Assembly (NCBI RefSeq): GCF_001509475.1
Contig: NZ_LLZG01000081.1
Coordinates: 1-64,000 of the forward strand
Direction of reading: 5' to 3'
Length of the DNA: 64,000 nucleotides
Source of the DNA: Streptomyces regalis
GTDB taxonomy: Bacteria > Actinomycetota > Actinomycetes > Streptomycetales > Streptomycetaceae
The translations under genes and the position numbers were made by a program. A model generated the notes under the pieces. It worked only from the letters and a program-made list of their open reading frames with translations. It made no database searches and was not told the origin of the DNA. Below are positions 10,425-19,679 of the stretch, piece by piece. The number at the start of each line of letters is the position of its first letter. Position 1 is the stretch's first letter.

Positions 10425-10712
10425 TTACTTGGCGCCCGCCGCACCACGGCGGATGCCGAGGCGGTCGACCAGCGTACGGAAGCGCTGGATGTCCTTCTTC
10501 GCCAGGTACTGGAGAAGGCGGCGACGCTGACCGACCAGGATCAGCAGACCACGACGGGAGTGGTGGTCGTGCTTGTGGGTCTTGAGGTGCTCGGTCAGGT
10601 CCGAGATCCGGCGCGAAAGCATGGCGACCTGGACCTCGGGGGAGCCGGTGTCGCCCTCCTTCTGGCCGAACTCGGTGATGATCTGCTTCTTCGTAGCGGC
10701 GTCGAGCGGCAC
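10425..10712 (-). CDS. rpsO: 30S ribosomal protein S15
   Basis: A 95-residue S15 protein that binds the central domain of 16S rRNA. The family pattern [17 protein letters not shown] and [12 protein letters not shown] is clear. I chose GTG at 10712 (VPLDAATKK), with GAGGAG 6-7 nt upstream, over an ATG ten codons earlier that lacks a site. The 199-nt leader between eccD and rpsO (10713-10911) probably carries the promoter; no specific box is convincing. Confidence 0.97.
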   Translation of the reverse strand: MPLDAATKKQIITEFGQKEGDTGSPEVQVAMLSRRISDLTEHLKTHKHDHHSRRGLLILVGQRRRLLQYLAKKDIQRFRTLVDRLGIRRGAAGAK

Positions 10713-10911
10713 GCGTACTCCTCGTAGTCTTTGAGTGGCCACCGAGTGCCCCCGGTCTGTGTCTCGGGGGAGCTTCCGTTACTCGGGAGGCGGGGATCCG
10801 CTGGGCGCATCCCCCAGGCGAACCCGGAGGCGCGTACACAAACGGCCGTTACACAGCGTACCAGCACACGGGCACGCCCCTGACCGGCGCTCCCCCGCGG
10901 TGCCGCGCAGG

Positions 10912-12369
10912 TCAGAGACCGCCGCGGACCTTGGCGTAGATGTCGAGGACGGCCAGGCAGATCGGCACCAGGGACAGCAGCACCAGCGAGTCGGCGAGGT
11001 CCAGCATGCGGCCCCAGAAGGGGGAGAGCCCCTTCTTCGGCACGATCAGGGCGATCGCGATCAGCAGCAGCACGCCGGCCCCGACCGAGGCGCCGAGCCA
11101 CAGGGTCCGTACGTTGACCGGGCCGGAGTTGTTCTGGAGCAGCTCCATGATGATGTCGGCCGGCGGCGAGATCGCGAGGCCGAGGACCAGCAGGGCGAGG
11201 GTGACGACACCGGCCACGAACAGGCAGGTCACCTGGGCGGTGTAGCGGAACAGCCGCGCCCGCAGCATCGCGGCGAGGCCGGTGCACAGGGCCAGCAGCT
11301 GGGCCCAGCCGCTGCTGCTGAAGCCGAGCACCGCGCCGCCCGCGCCGATGATGACGGCGGCGCAACCGCCGACCAGGCCGAGCAGCAGTTCGTGGCCGCG
11401 GCTGGTCTGGGCGACGATGCGCTGGACGTCGACGGCCTCGAGGTCGCCCTCGTCGCCTTCACGACGGGCCCGGGCGAGGTCCTCGGGGTTGCGGAAGCCG
11501 ATCGGCAGCTTGGCGAAGCGGGCCGACCAGCCGGGCAGGAAGCCGACGACCGCGAGGGCGACGACCGAGGTGCCGGCGGCGATCTCCCGCGGCTCCGCCT
11601 GGGTGAGCACACCGCAGAACACGGCGAGCGTGCCGATCGCGGAGGCCAGCGCGGCGGCCACGAACGGGGCGTCTCCCTGCGGCAGCAGCATGATCAGTAC
11701 GACGGAGAAGAGGAGTACGGCGACACAGCCGACGAGGAACTGGATCCGGCCGGGCCCTTCACCCGCGTCCTGGGCGATGGCACCGGAGCCAGCGATGAGC
11801 GCGTGCGGCAGCGCCGAGATGCCGAGCGCGACGGCGGAGCCCCGGTCCTCGTAGACCCGGGCCCGCACACCGGCGAGTGCCGTCAGGGCGAGCGCGGTCA
11901 CGCCGGCGAGGATGCCCTGGAGGCCGTGCATGTCGTGCCGGATCGGATCCGCGAACCAGAAGACGAAGCCGAGCATGATCAGCAGCAGCGACCCCGCGAC
12001 GAGGCCGGCCACCCGCATCAGGTTGTCGTTCCAGCTGCGCATGTCCTGCTTGACCGCGGCGGCGATCGCGTCCACCACGTCGTCGTGGACGGCCGGCGGC
12101 AGCGAATCGGCGAAAGTGCGCAGCAGCAGCACCTCGCCGTCTCTGACCCGGTGCTCGAGCAACGAACGGCTCGCGTCGAGTACTTGGCCCTCGCGGGTCA
12201 CAAGGTGATAACCGGAGGGGCTGGTGTCCGACTGGACCAGGCCCGAGAGCCTGATGATCTCAGGAAAGAGGTCCTGGATCGGCAGGTCCTCCGGCAGCGC
12301 GACATCTACACGGCTGTCCGGTGCTGCGATGGTGATTCGGCAGAAACCTGTCGAAGTCCCCGTGCTCAC
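10912..12369 (-). CDS. eccD: T7SS integral membrane protein EccD
   Basis: A 485-residue EccD, the polytopic core of the ESX/type VII secretion complex in the plasma membrane. Residues about 8-90 form a YukD ubiquitin-like domain, followed by about eleven hydrophobic segments from residue 118 to the end. GTG at 12369 has GGGGGA 8 nt upstream. It is divergent from eccC, sharing the 276-nt region 12370-12645, and lies directly upstream of rpsO on the same strand. Length fits the family. Confidence 0.93.
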   Translation of the reverse strand: MSTGTSTGFCRITIAAPDSRVDVALPEDLPIQDLFPEIIRLSGLVQSDTSPSGYHLVTREGQVLDASRSLLEHRVRDGEVLLLRTFADSLPPAVHDDVVDAIAAAVKQDMRSWNDNLMRVAGLVAGSLLLIMLGFVFWFADPIRHDMHGLQGILAGVTALALTALAGVRARVYEDRGSAVALGISALPHALIAGSGAIAQDAGEGPGRIQFLVGCVAVLLFSVVLIMLLPQGDAPFVAAALASAIGTLAVFCGVLTQAEPREIAAGTSVVALAVVGFLPGWSARFAKLPIGFRNPEDLARARREGDEGDLEAVDVQRIVAQTSRGHELLLGLVGGCAAVIIGAGGAVLGFSSSGWAQLLALCTGLAAMLRARLFRYTAQVTCLFVAGVVTLALLVLGLAISPPADIIMELLQNNSGPVNVRTLWLGASVGAGVLLLIAIALIVPKKGLSPFWGRMLDLADSLVLLSLVPICLAVLDIYAKVRGGL

Positions 12370-12645
12370 CTGGTGTTCCCCCTGCTAGACAAGGCTTCCT
12401 CGCGCCGCTCGTACGACGCGGAGCGCCACCATATCCGTTGCGGCACCCGGCACAGGACCTACCTCCCCCATTCCTCCCAGGACCTGCGCCGCATCTCCAT
12501 CCGCCTGCCTCACTCGGGCACTCCACGCATCAGTAGGATCGACGCCTACGCGAACGACGCCTACGCGAACGAGAACACGTCGCGGTACACGGGGGCGTCG
12601 GTGCCAGGACGTATCACGTATCAATCGCGAAGGATGAGTGCATCG
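12370..12645. promoter_or_regulatory. Divergent eccD/eccC control region
   Basis: This 276-nt region must contain promoters for both eccD and eccC. It holds a perfect tandem 15-bp direct repeat, GACGCCTACGCGAAC, at 12541-12555 and 12556-12570. No consensus promoter is convincing by eye. The reading frame of eccC stays open across it, but no ribosome-binding site supports an earlier start. Confidence 0.5.
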
Positions 12646-15600
12646 GTGAGCGTCGTCATCATCAAACGACCACCGCGGACAGTGCCCCCGGCCGTCCCGG
12701 ACGGCGAGGTAAAACTCGAGACGCCGCCCGAGATTCCGCGCGAGGGCGACGACAGCATGCTGATGAACATGCTGCCCATGATGGGCATGCTTGGTTCCGT
12801 CGCCTTCTTCTTCACAGCCGGCCAGTCCTACATGAAGGTCGTCGGTGGGCTCATGCTCGCCTCGACCCTGGCCATGATGATCGCCCAGTTCGCCAAGGCC
12901 CGCCAGGGCCCCGGGGCGGGCATGGCCCAGGACCGGCGGGACTACTTCCGCTACCTCGAGCAGGTCCGCAAGGACGTGCACAAGACCGCTGAACTGCAGC
13001 GCCGCAGCCAGCTCTTCCAGCACCCCGACCCGGAGCAGCTGTGGGCGGTGGCGGCGGACAGCAGGCGTCTGTGGGAGCGGCGTCCGATCGACGCGGACTT
13101 CGCGTCCGTACGGATCGGTCGCGGTGTCCAGCAGCTGAACACCCCGCTCGTCGCGCCGGAGACGGCTCCCAAGGACGAGTTGGAGCCGCTGACCGCGGCG
13201 GCCATGAAGGCCTTCCTGGACGCGCACGGCAGTCTGCACGACCTGCCCGTCTCCATCTCGCTGCGTGCCTTCTACCACGTGACGATCTGCGGAGAAACCG
13301 ACACGGTCTACGGCAACGCCCGTGCGACCCTGTCCCAGTTGGCGACGCTGCACTCGCCCGAGGACCTGTTGATCGCCGTGGTGGCACACCCTTCCGCGGC
13401 GGCGGACTGGGACTGGATCAAGTGGCTGCCGCACAGCCAGCACCCGAAGGCGAAGGACGGAGCGGGCTCGGCCCGGCTCCTCTTCGACGACCTCGGTGAG
13501 CTGGAGGAGGCGCTCGCGGACCAGCTGGACGACAGGCCCCGCTGGAACCGTGAGGCGACCCCCGTCTACGACCAGCCGCACCTGATCGTGGTGCTCGACG
13601 GCGGCACCGTGCCGCCGGACTCCGAGCTCGCCGGCAGCGAGGGACTCCAGGGTGTCACCTTCCTGGAGATCGCTCCCGGCGAACTGGAGGAGGAGCTGCG
13701 CGCCGGTCTGACGGCGTATGTGAAGCCGGACCGGATGCGGCTGTTCGTCGGCCACGAGTCCGCGTACACCGGCAAGCCCGACCTGCTGAACCCGGCGCAG
13801 GCCGAGTCGCTGGCGCGGCAGCTGGCCCCCTTCCGGGTCGGCTCCGCGGAGGAGGGCGAACCCCTTCTGTCCAACCTGGACTTCACCGACCTCATGGGCA
13901 TCGGCGACGCGGGCACCGTCGACGTCTCCCGCACCTGGCGTCCTCGTACGCTGCACGAGCGGCTGCGCGTGCCGATCGGTGTCGGCGAGAACGGCGAGCC
14001 GGTCATGCTGGACCTCAAGGAGGCCTCGCAGGAGGGCATGGGCCCGCACGGTCTGTGCGTCGGCGCCACCGGTTCCGGTAAGTCCGAGGTGCTGCGTACG
14101 CTGGTGCTCGGTCTCGCGGTGACGCACTCCTCGGAGACGCTGAACTTCATCCTCGCGGACTTCAAGGGCGGCGCGACCTTCGCGGGCATGGCGGACATGC
14201 CGCACACCGCGGCCGTGATCACCAACCTCGCGGACGACCTCACCCTCGTCGACCGTATGCGTGACTCGATCATGGGTGAGACGCAGCGCCGTCAGGAGCT
14301 GCTGCGCTCGGCGGGCAACTATGCCAACCTGCACGACTACGAGAAGGCCCGGGCGGCGGGTGCCGCGCTGGAGCCGATGGCCTCGCTGGTGATCGTGCTC
14401 GACGAGTTTTCCGAACTCCTCACGGCCAAGCCGGACTTCATCGACATGTTCATCCAGATCGGTCGTATCGGCCGTTCGCTGGGTGTCCACCTGCTCCTGG
14501 CGTCGCAGCGCCTGGAGGAGGGCAAGCTGCGCGGCCTGGACACGTACCTGTCGTACCGCATCGGTCTGCGTACCTTCTCCGCCGCCGAGTCCCGTACGGC
14601 GATCGGTGTCCCGGACGCCTATCACCTGCCGTCGATCCCCGGCTCGGGTTACCTGCGCTACGACACCGACACCATGGTCCGCTTCAAGGCGGCGTACGTG
14701 TCGGGGCCGTACCACGGCGAGGGCCCGTCCCGGGTGCACCGCTCGACGCAGCTGCGGCCCGCGCTGTTCTCGGCGGAGCAGGTGGCGCTGCCCCCGCAGC
14801 CGGTGATCGAGGAGCCGGAGCCCGACAACCGGGTGGACGACGCGCTCGCCGACACCGTCCTCGACGTCCTCGTCGGCCGGATGATCAACCAGGGCCCGCC
14901 CGCCCACCAGGTGTGGCTGCCCCCGCTGGAGGAGGCGCCCTCGCTGGAGCAGCTCCTGCCCCAGCTCGCCGTCAGCCCGGAGCGCGGCCTGACCGCGCCC
15001 GACTACACGGCGCTCGGCCGGCTCAACGTGCCGGTCGGTCTGGTGGACAAGCCGTTCGAGCAGCGGCGTGACGTGCTGTACCGGGACTTCGCGGGCGGTG
15101 CCGGTCACGGTCTGTTCGTCGGTGGTCCGCAGTCCGGCAAGTCGACCCTGCTGCGCACGCTCATCTCGTCGTTCGCCCTGACCCACACCCCCTCCGAAGT
15201 GCAGTTCTACTGCCTGGACTTCGGCGGTGGCGGTCTGATCTCGATGGAGGAGCTGGCGCACGTCGGCGGGGTCGCCAACCGTCTCGACGCCGAGAAGGTG
15301 CGCCGTACGGTCAGCGAGGTCGAGGGGATCCTGAACGCGCGGGAGGAGTACTTCCGCGCGAACAACGTCGACTCGGTGCAGACCTACCGGCAGCGCCGGA
15401 ACGCGGGCCAGCTGCCGGACCAGCCCTGGGGTGACGTCTTCCTCGTCATCGACGGCTGGGCGACCTTCAAGACGGACTACGAGATGCTCGAGGCCACCGT
15501 CACGGAGATCGCCACGCGTGGCCTCGGCTTCGGTGTGCACGTGATCCTGACGGCGAGCCGCTACACCGAAGTGCGGCCCGCGCTCAAGGACATGCTGCAG

Positions 15601-16587
15601 AACCGGATCGAGCTGCGCCTCGGTGACCCGACGGAGTCGGAGATCGACCGCAAGGTCGCGCAGAACGTCCCCGCCACCGTCCCGGGCCGTGGTCTGACCC
15701 AGGACAAGCTGCACTTCATGGCGGCGCTGCCCCGAGTCGACGGATCCTCGGAGACGGAGGACCTGTCCGAGGCGCAGTCGATCCTCATCCGCGGCATCAA
15801 CGACAACTGGCAGGGCAACCACGCTCCGGCCGTACGGCTGCTGCCCACCATGCTGCCGTCGGACCGGCTGCCCAAGGGCTTCGAGCACCCCGAGCGCGGT
15901 GTCGCGATCGGCATCGACGAGTCGTCGCTCTCGCCGGTCTTCGTCGACTTCGAGACGGACCCGCACTTCATCGTGTTCGGTGAGAGCGAGTCCGGTAAGT
16001 CCGCGATGCTGCGGCTGCTCATCAAGCAGATCTGTGAGCGCTACACGCCGGACCAGGCGAAGATCGTCATGGGTGACTACCGGCGCGCCCACCTGGAGGG
16101 CGTCCCGGAGACGCACCTGTCGCGGTACTGCGCCTCGGCGCCGGCGCTCTCGGAGACGCTGGAGGGCCTGGCCGGTTCGCTCAGCCGCCGTATGCCGGGC
16201 CCGGACGTCACGCCCGAGCAGCTGCGCAACCGCAGCTGGTACAGCAGCCCGGACGCGTTCGTCATCGTCGACGACTACGACCTGGTGGCGACCGGCGTGA
16301 ACCCGCTGGCCCCGCTCCTGGAGTACCTGCCCTTCGCCCGTGACGTGGGCCTGCGCATCATCATCGCGCGTGCCTCGGGCGGTGCCAGCCGGTCGCTGTA
16401 CGAGCCGGTGATGCAGCGCCTGCGTGAGCTCGGCGCCCAGGGCCTCGTGCTCTCCGGCGACCGCGCGGAGGGCGCACTGCTCGGCAACATCACGGCGACG
16501 CAACTGCCGCCCGGCCGTGGGTACTTCCACACGCGCCGACGCGGTGGGCAGCTGATTCAGACGGGGTGGCTGCCGAACCGGTTCTGA
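12646..16587 (+). CDS. eccC: T7SS FtsK/SpoIIIE-type ATPase EccC
   Basis: A 1313-residue single-chain EccC, the motor of type VII secretion that recruits WXG100 substrates. Two TM segments lie near residues 45-90, followed by three FtsK/SpoIIIE ATPase domains with Walker A at 473-480 (GATGSGKS), 827-834 (GPQSGKST) and 1112-1119 (GESESGKS). Only domain 1 has a complete Walker B with Asp586-Glu587; domain 2 has Asp936-Gly937 and domain 3 Asp1209-Asp1210, as in other EccC proteins where only the first domain is fully catalytic. I chose GTG at 12646 (VSVVIIKRPPR) because AAGGA lies 11 nt upstream; ATG at 12634 has no spacing to that site. Confidence 0.95.
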   Translation: MSVVIIKRPPRTVPPAVPDGEVKLETPPEIPREGDDSMLMNMLPMMGMLGSVAFFFTAGQSYMKVVGGLMLASTLAMMIAQFAKARQGPGAGMAQDRRDYFRYLEQVRKDVHKTAELQRRSQLFQHPDPEQLWAVAADSRRLWERRPIDADFASVRIGRGVQQLNTPLVAPETAPKDELEPLTAAAMKAFLDAHGSLHDLPVSISLRAFYHVTICGETDTVYGNARATLSQLATLHSPEDLLIAVVAHPSAAADWDWIKWLPHSQHPKAKDGAGSARLLFDDLGELEEALADQLDDRPRWNREATPVYDQPHLIVVLDGGTVPPDSELAGSEGLQGVTFLEIAPGELEEELRAGLTAYVKPDRMRLFVGHESAYTGKPDLLNPAQAESLARQLAPFRVGSAEEGEPLLSNLDFTDLMGIGDAGTVDVSRTWRPRTLHERLRVPIGVGENGEPVMLDLKEASQEGMGPHGLCVGATGSGKSEVLRTLVLGLAVTHSSETLNFILADFKGGATFAGMADMPHTAAVITNLADDLTLVDRMRDSIMGETQRRQELLRSAGNYANLHDYEKARAAGAALEPMASLVIVLDEFSELLTAKPDFIDMFIQIGRIGRSLGVHLLLASQRLEEGKLRGLDTYLSYRIGLRTFSAAESRTAIGVPDAYHLPSIPGSGYLRYDTDTMVRFKAAYVSGPYHGEGPSRVHRSTQLRPALFSAEQVALPPQPVIEEPEPDNRVDDALADTVLDVLVGRMINQGPPAHQVWLPPLEEAPSLEQLLPQLAVSPERGLTAPDYTALGRLNVPVGLVDKPFEQRRDVLYRDFAGGAGHGLFVGGPQSGKSTLLRTLISSFALTHTPSEVQFYCLDFGGGGLISMEELAHVGGVANRLDAEKVRRTVSEVEGILNAREEYFRANNVDSVQTYRQRRNAGQLPDQPWGDVFLVIDGWATFKTDYEMLEATVTEIATRGLGFGVHVILTASRYTEVRPALKDMLQNRIELRLGDPTESEIDRKVAQNVPATVPGRGLTQDKLHFMAALPRVDGSSETEDLSEAQSILIRGINDNWQGNHAPAVRLLPTMLPSDRLPKGFEHPERGVAIGIDESSLSPVFVDFETDPHFIVFGESESGKSAMLRLLIKQICERYTPDQAKIVMGDYRRAHLEGVPETHLSRYCASAPALSETLEGLAGSLSRRMPGPDVTPEQLRNRSWYSSPDAFVIVDDYDLVATGVNPLAPLLEYLPFARDVGLRIIIARASGGASRSLYEPVMQRLRELGAQGLVLSGDRAEGALLGNITATQLPPGRGYFHTRRRGGQLIQTGWLPNRF

Positions 16588-16617
16588 GTGGCGGCGGCTC
16601 GACGACCGGTCGAGCAG

Positions 16618-16649
16618 GAGGGGCGGTACCCGCGTGGGTGCCGCCCCTC
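16618..16649 (+). terminator. Terminator after eccC
   Basis: GAGGGGCGGTACCC pairs with GGGTGCCGCCCCTC around a 4-nt loop, 30 nt after the eccC stop. The next gene (16749) therefore probably has its own promoter; TTAAGCT at 16704-16710 is a candidate -10. Confidence 0.85.
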
Positions 16650-16748
16650 TTCGTTGTCCGTGTGTGTTGTCCGCGGGGGCTGGGGCTCGTCGGGCCGTCG
16701 CCGTTAAGCTTGAGCCGCGACAGAAATGACGAGCCACGGGGGGCAGTT

Positions 16749-17150
16749 GTGCCGTCGGACTACATGGACTCCGATCCTGAGGTACTGAAGACCGAGGGAT
16801 TCCACATGTTCAATGTCGGCCTGGAGTTCTCCAAGGCCGTGACCAAGCTGACGAACGGGCTGACCGCGCTCGAAAAGGGCGACACCCCGCCGTGGGGTGA
16901 CGACGACATCGGCGAGAAGTTCGGAGTCGTCTACGAGGGCCTGCGCGACGGCATGTACGACTCGATGGGCAGCCTGGCGGAGCGGATCGCCGGGATGGGG
17001 GCCGCCCTGGCCAGGATGGGCGTGGCGCACGAGCAGAACGAGGCCGCGCAGGACGCCATCTGGAAGAAGACGATGGCCGAGTACGACGGTCAGGTGGAGG
17101 TTCCGCCCGGGGTCGCGCGCGGCGAGATTCACACCCGTCCGAGCACCTGA
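16749..17150 (+). CDS. ESX/WXG100-superfamily small protein
   Basis: A 133-residue helical protein, GTG start at 16749 with a GGGGGG site 7 nt upstream. It has no WXG in the hairpin turn but shares the pattern PWG-DDD-G-FG-VY-(x)LRDG-(x)DSM-SLAER-(x)IG with the protein at 39150-39476, which marks a common ESX-like family. It is probably a T7SS substrate or chaperone partner. It sits between eccC and the bldB-like gene. Exact role unknown. Confidence 0.75.
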   Translation: MPSDYMDSDPEVLKTEGFHMFNVGLEFSKAVTKLTNGLTALEKGDTPPWGDDDIGEKFGVVYEGLRDGMYDSMGSLAERIAGMGAALARMGVAHEQNEAAQDAIWKKTMAEYDGQVEVPPGVARGEIHTRPST

Positions 17151-17248
17151 GCCGACCACCTGATCCGCAACGCACCTGTGCCGGCCCACCCACGCCAGTA
17201 GGGTTGAGACGCACACTTCGTTCGCACGTCAGGAAGAGGCCCAGCAGC

Positions 17249-17575
17249 ATGACCGAGGCTACCGAGCCACAGAACAACGAGGTCGGGACTCAGGCCGAGG
17301 ACACCAAGGCGCGCAAGGAGCGGGAGCGGGACGAGCTGTACGCCCTCGACATCTCCGGGGTCGAGTGGCAGTGCGCGCCCGGTACCGAGGAGCACGAGGA
17401 GCGGGTCGAGATCGCGTACCTGCCAGAGGGCGCGGTGGCCATGCGGTCGTCCCTCGATCCCGACACCGTGCTGCGGTACACCGAGGCGGAGTGGCGGGCG
17501 TTCGTACTCGGGGCGCGGGACGGGGAGTTCGATCTGGAGCCGGCTCCGCACAATGGTGGAGTGGTGGCCGAGTAG
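17249..17575 (+). CDS. bldB: DUF397 protein, probable developmental regulator BldB
   Basis: A 108-residue acidic protein of the DUF397/BldB family, with a charged N-terminal helix (KARKERERDELYALD) followed by the DUF397 core: ISGVEW, RVEIAYLPEGAVAMRSS and the C-terminal signature TEAEWRAFVLGARDGEFDL. I chose ATG at 17249 (AGGAAGAGG 10 nt upstream). A TAGGGT hexamer at 17199-17204 is a possible -10. bldB is required for aerial growth in S. coelicolor and, as I recall, lies within its ESX locus. The identification as bldB itself rather than another paralogue is likely but not proven. Confidence 0.65.
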   Translation: MTEATEPQNNEVGTQAEDTKARKERERDELYALDISGVEWQCAPGTEEHEERVEIAYLPEGAVAMRSSLDPDTVLRYTEAEWRAFVLGARDGEFDLEPAPHNGGVVAE

Positions 17576-17698
17576 GTCGGCTTCGGGTGTCGCCTTCGGC
17601 GTTCGCGGTGGGGTCGTCCACTCGCCCCCGGGCCCGGCTCGGCGCCTAAGATCAGGGTCGTATGCGAAGGCGTCCGCGAGGGCGGAGGACGGGGACCC

Positions 17699-19606
17699 AT
17701 GACCGGCTCGACAGAGGACTACGCACCGCACCCCCACATAGGCGGCCGGATCGCCGCACTGCGCGCGCTCGCCGCATGGCGCGGGGCCGCGCCCGGCGCT
17801 CCGCGCGTGGTCGTGGTCACCGGCGGTTCCGGCAGCGGGCGTTCGCGGCTGCTCACCGGGTTCCTGGTGCTGTGCGAGCCGGAGTACCGCAAGCAACTGC
17901 CGCTGGACGAGATGGATCCGTCGACGGTGCCGCCGGAGCTGCCAGTCCCGGCCGTCCCCGCCGCCGAGGGGCTGACCGCGGCCCAGGTCCTGTGGCTGCT
18001 CGCCGACCACTACGACCTGAATGCCACCAGCATCGAGGGCGTGTACGCCGAGCTGGCAGCACTCGACGAACCGGTGACCGTCGTCGTACCGGACGTCGAC
18101 CGGGCCGGTCCGGTACGGGCTGCGGGCGAGTCCGCACGGCTCGTGCGGGAGGTGCTCGCCCCCCTGGCCGCCACCGAGACGGTCCGGCTGCTGGCCGAGG
18201 TGCCACGCCCGCTTGCCGCCGAGTTGGCCGAGGGGCTGCCGTCCGGCACCATGCAGATCATTGATCTCGACGAGCCGGAGTGGGCCGATCCCGAGGTCCT
18301 GGTGCTGCACGCCCAGGCGGCGCTGAACCCGGAGTTCGGGGCGCCCGAGCTGCCGTTCACCGTGGATCCCGCCGCCCGCCTCGCGCTGGGAGCGGCCATC
18401 GGTCGCCGGGCCGGGACCAGTCCGCTGGTCGTCCAACTCGCCGTCACCTGCATCCTGATGGCGCCGGAAGGCTTCGACCCGGCCGACGAGAGGCACTTGC
18501 CGACCTCTGTCGGGGAGGCGCTGGACCTGCATGCCGAGCGACTCGGCGCCGACCCGCAGACTCTGCGGTTCCTGCTTACACCGCTGGCCCTGGCCGAGGC
18601 CGACGGCATCCCTGTCCAGCTGTGGGCGCGGCTGGCGAGCACGGTCGCCGGGCAGGACATGAGCCAGGCCATCGCGGGCGGGATGCTGCTGGCCGGGCCG
18701 TTCGTGCAGCCCGAGGAGCAGGAAGCGGAACAGGAACAGGGAGGGGACGCGGCAGGGGGCGAGCAGGGGGAGGGCGGGCGTACGCTGCTACGGCTGCTGC
18801 ACCCAGCCCTCGGTGACGAGATCCGCGCCGGTCTGCCGAACGTTGCGGCCGCTCAGACCCAGATCGCGATGGCCCTGCTGGAGGCTGTGCCGGAGCAGGA
18901 CTGGAGCAAGGCCGACCCCTATGTGCGCGACCACATCGCCGGGCACACCCTGGAAGCCGGGCTGCTCCCTCAACTGCTCACGGATCCCGCGCTGTTCGTC
19001 CACGCCGACTCGGTGCCGCTGCGCGCCGCCATCGAGGCCGTACCGGCTGAGGAGCTGGGCGCGCCGGCCCGTACATACCTGCGTACGGCGCCCCTGCTGA
19101 CCCGCACCCAGGCGCCGACCACGCTGCGTGCCGCCCTCCTGGAGACCGCGTTCGTCGAGGACGGCCTGGCCGACTACGCCGAGGCGATACATCAGCGACT
19201 CGGTCTGGAACTGCCCTGGCAGACCCTGTGGAGCCTGTCCCTGCTCGGTATCAGCGCCGTGACCGTGGGCAGCCTGCCCCGTGCGGAGGGACCGGCCACC
19301 CCCGTCGCCGTCCTCGCCGTACCCGCGGGCACACCGGGCGCACACCCCATCGGCGATCCCCGCGAGGAGTCCCGTTCCGCGGTGCTCGTCCGTGGGCTCG
19401 TACGACCGGAGGACCTCGGCGACACCGACACCGACCTGACGCAGGTCCTGCGCCCCTCCGAGGACGAGCGTGCCGCCGCCGCGCTGATCTCCGACACGTC
19501 CTTCACCGCCGCCGACCTCTCCCCCGACGGCATCCTCCTCGTCGCCACCGAACGCGGGGCGAAGGCCCTCCGGATCCGCCCGGCGGACCTGGCGATAGCC
19601 TCATAG
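17699..19606 (+). CDS. P-loop protein with substituted Walker lysine (copy 1)
   Basis: A 635-residue protein of unknown role. The N-terminus has a P-loop, GGSGSGRS at residues 42-49, in which the usual lysine is Arg48; a candidate Walker B is TVVVPDVD with no catalytic glutamate. The middle is helical (DWSKADPYVRDH). The C-terminus has a repeat-like strand DLSPDGILLVATERGAKALRI resembling one WD40/propeller blade. A paralogue with the same plan lies at 31318-33264. It precedes an Imm35/SUKH-4 gene, and the pair recurs in the second copy, so the products probably act together in toxin immunity (inference). TAAGAT near 17647 is a possible -10. Confidence 0.8.
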   Translation: MTGSTEDYAPHPHIGGRIAALRALAAWRGAAPGAPRVVVVTGGSGSGRSRLLTGFLVLCEPEYRKQLPLDEMDPSTVPPELPVPAVPAAEGLTAAQVLWLLADHYDLNATSIEGVYAELAALDEPVTVVVPDVDRAGPVRAAGESARLVREVLAPLAATETVRLLAEVPRPLAAELAEGLPSGTMQIIDLDEPEWADPEVLVLHAQAALNPEFGAPELPFTVDPAARLALGAAIGRRAGTSPLVVQLAVTCILMAPEGFDPADERHLPTSVGEALDLHAERLGADPQTLRFLLTPLALAEADGIPVQLWARLASTVAGQDMSQAIAGGMLLAGPFVQPEEQEAEQEQGGDAAGGEQGEGGRTLLRLLHPALGDEIRAGLPNVAAAQTQIAMALLEAVPEQDWSKADPYVRDHIAGHTLEAGLLPQLLTDPALFVHADSVPLRAAIEAVPAEELGAPARTYLRTAPLLTRTQAPTTLRAALLETAFVEDGLADYAEAIHQRLGLELPWQTLWSLSLLGISAVTVGSLPRAEGPATPVAVLAVPAGTPGAHPIGDPREESRSAVLVRGLVRPEDLGDTDTDLTQVLRPSEDERAAAALISDTSFTAADLSPDGILLVATERGAKALRIRPADLAIAS

Positions 19607-19679
19607 ACACGTACGGCGCAGGCCCGCCCCCGTCGTCCACCTTTTCCTCCCGACCGACCACTCCCGAAGGAGCCTCCCC

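Noticed and set aside
10735..12645. An upstream extension of eccC by over 600 codons
   Set aside because: The frame is open only because it is antisense to eccD; no ribosome-binding site supports it and the EccC family starts near 12646.
12385..16737. A 1450-residue open frame on the minus strand opposite eccC
   Set aside because: It covers the whole of eccC, is rich in Arg/His/Val, and has no recognisable domain; EccC on the plus strand is certain.
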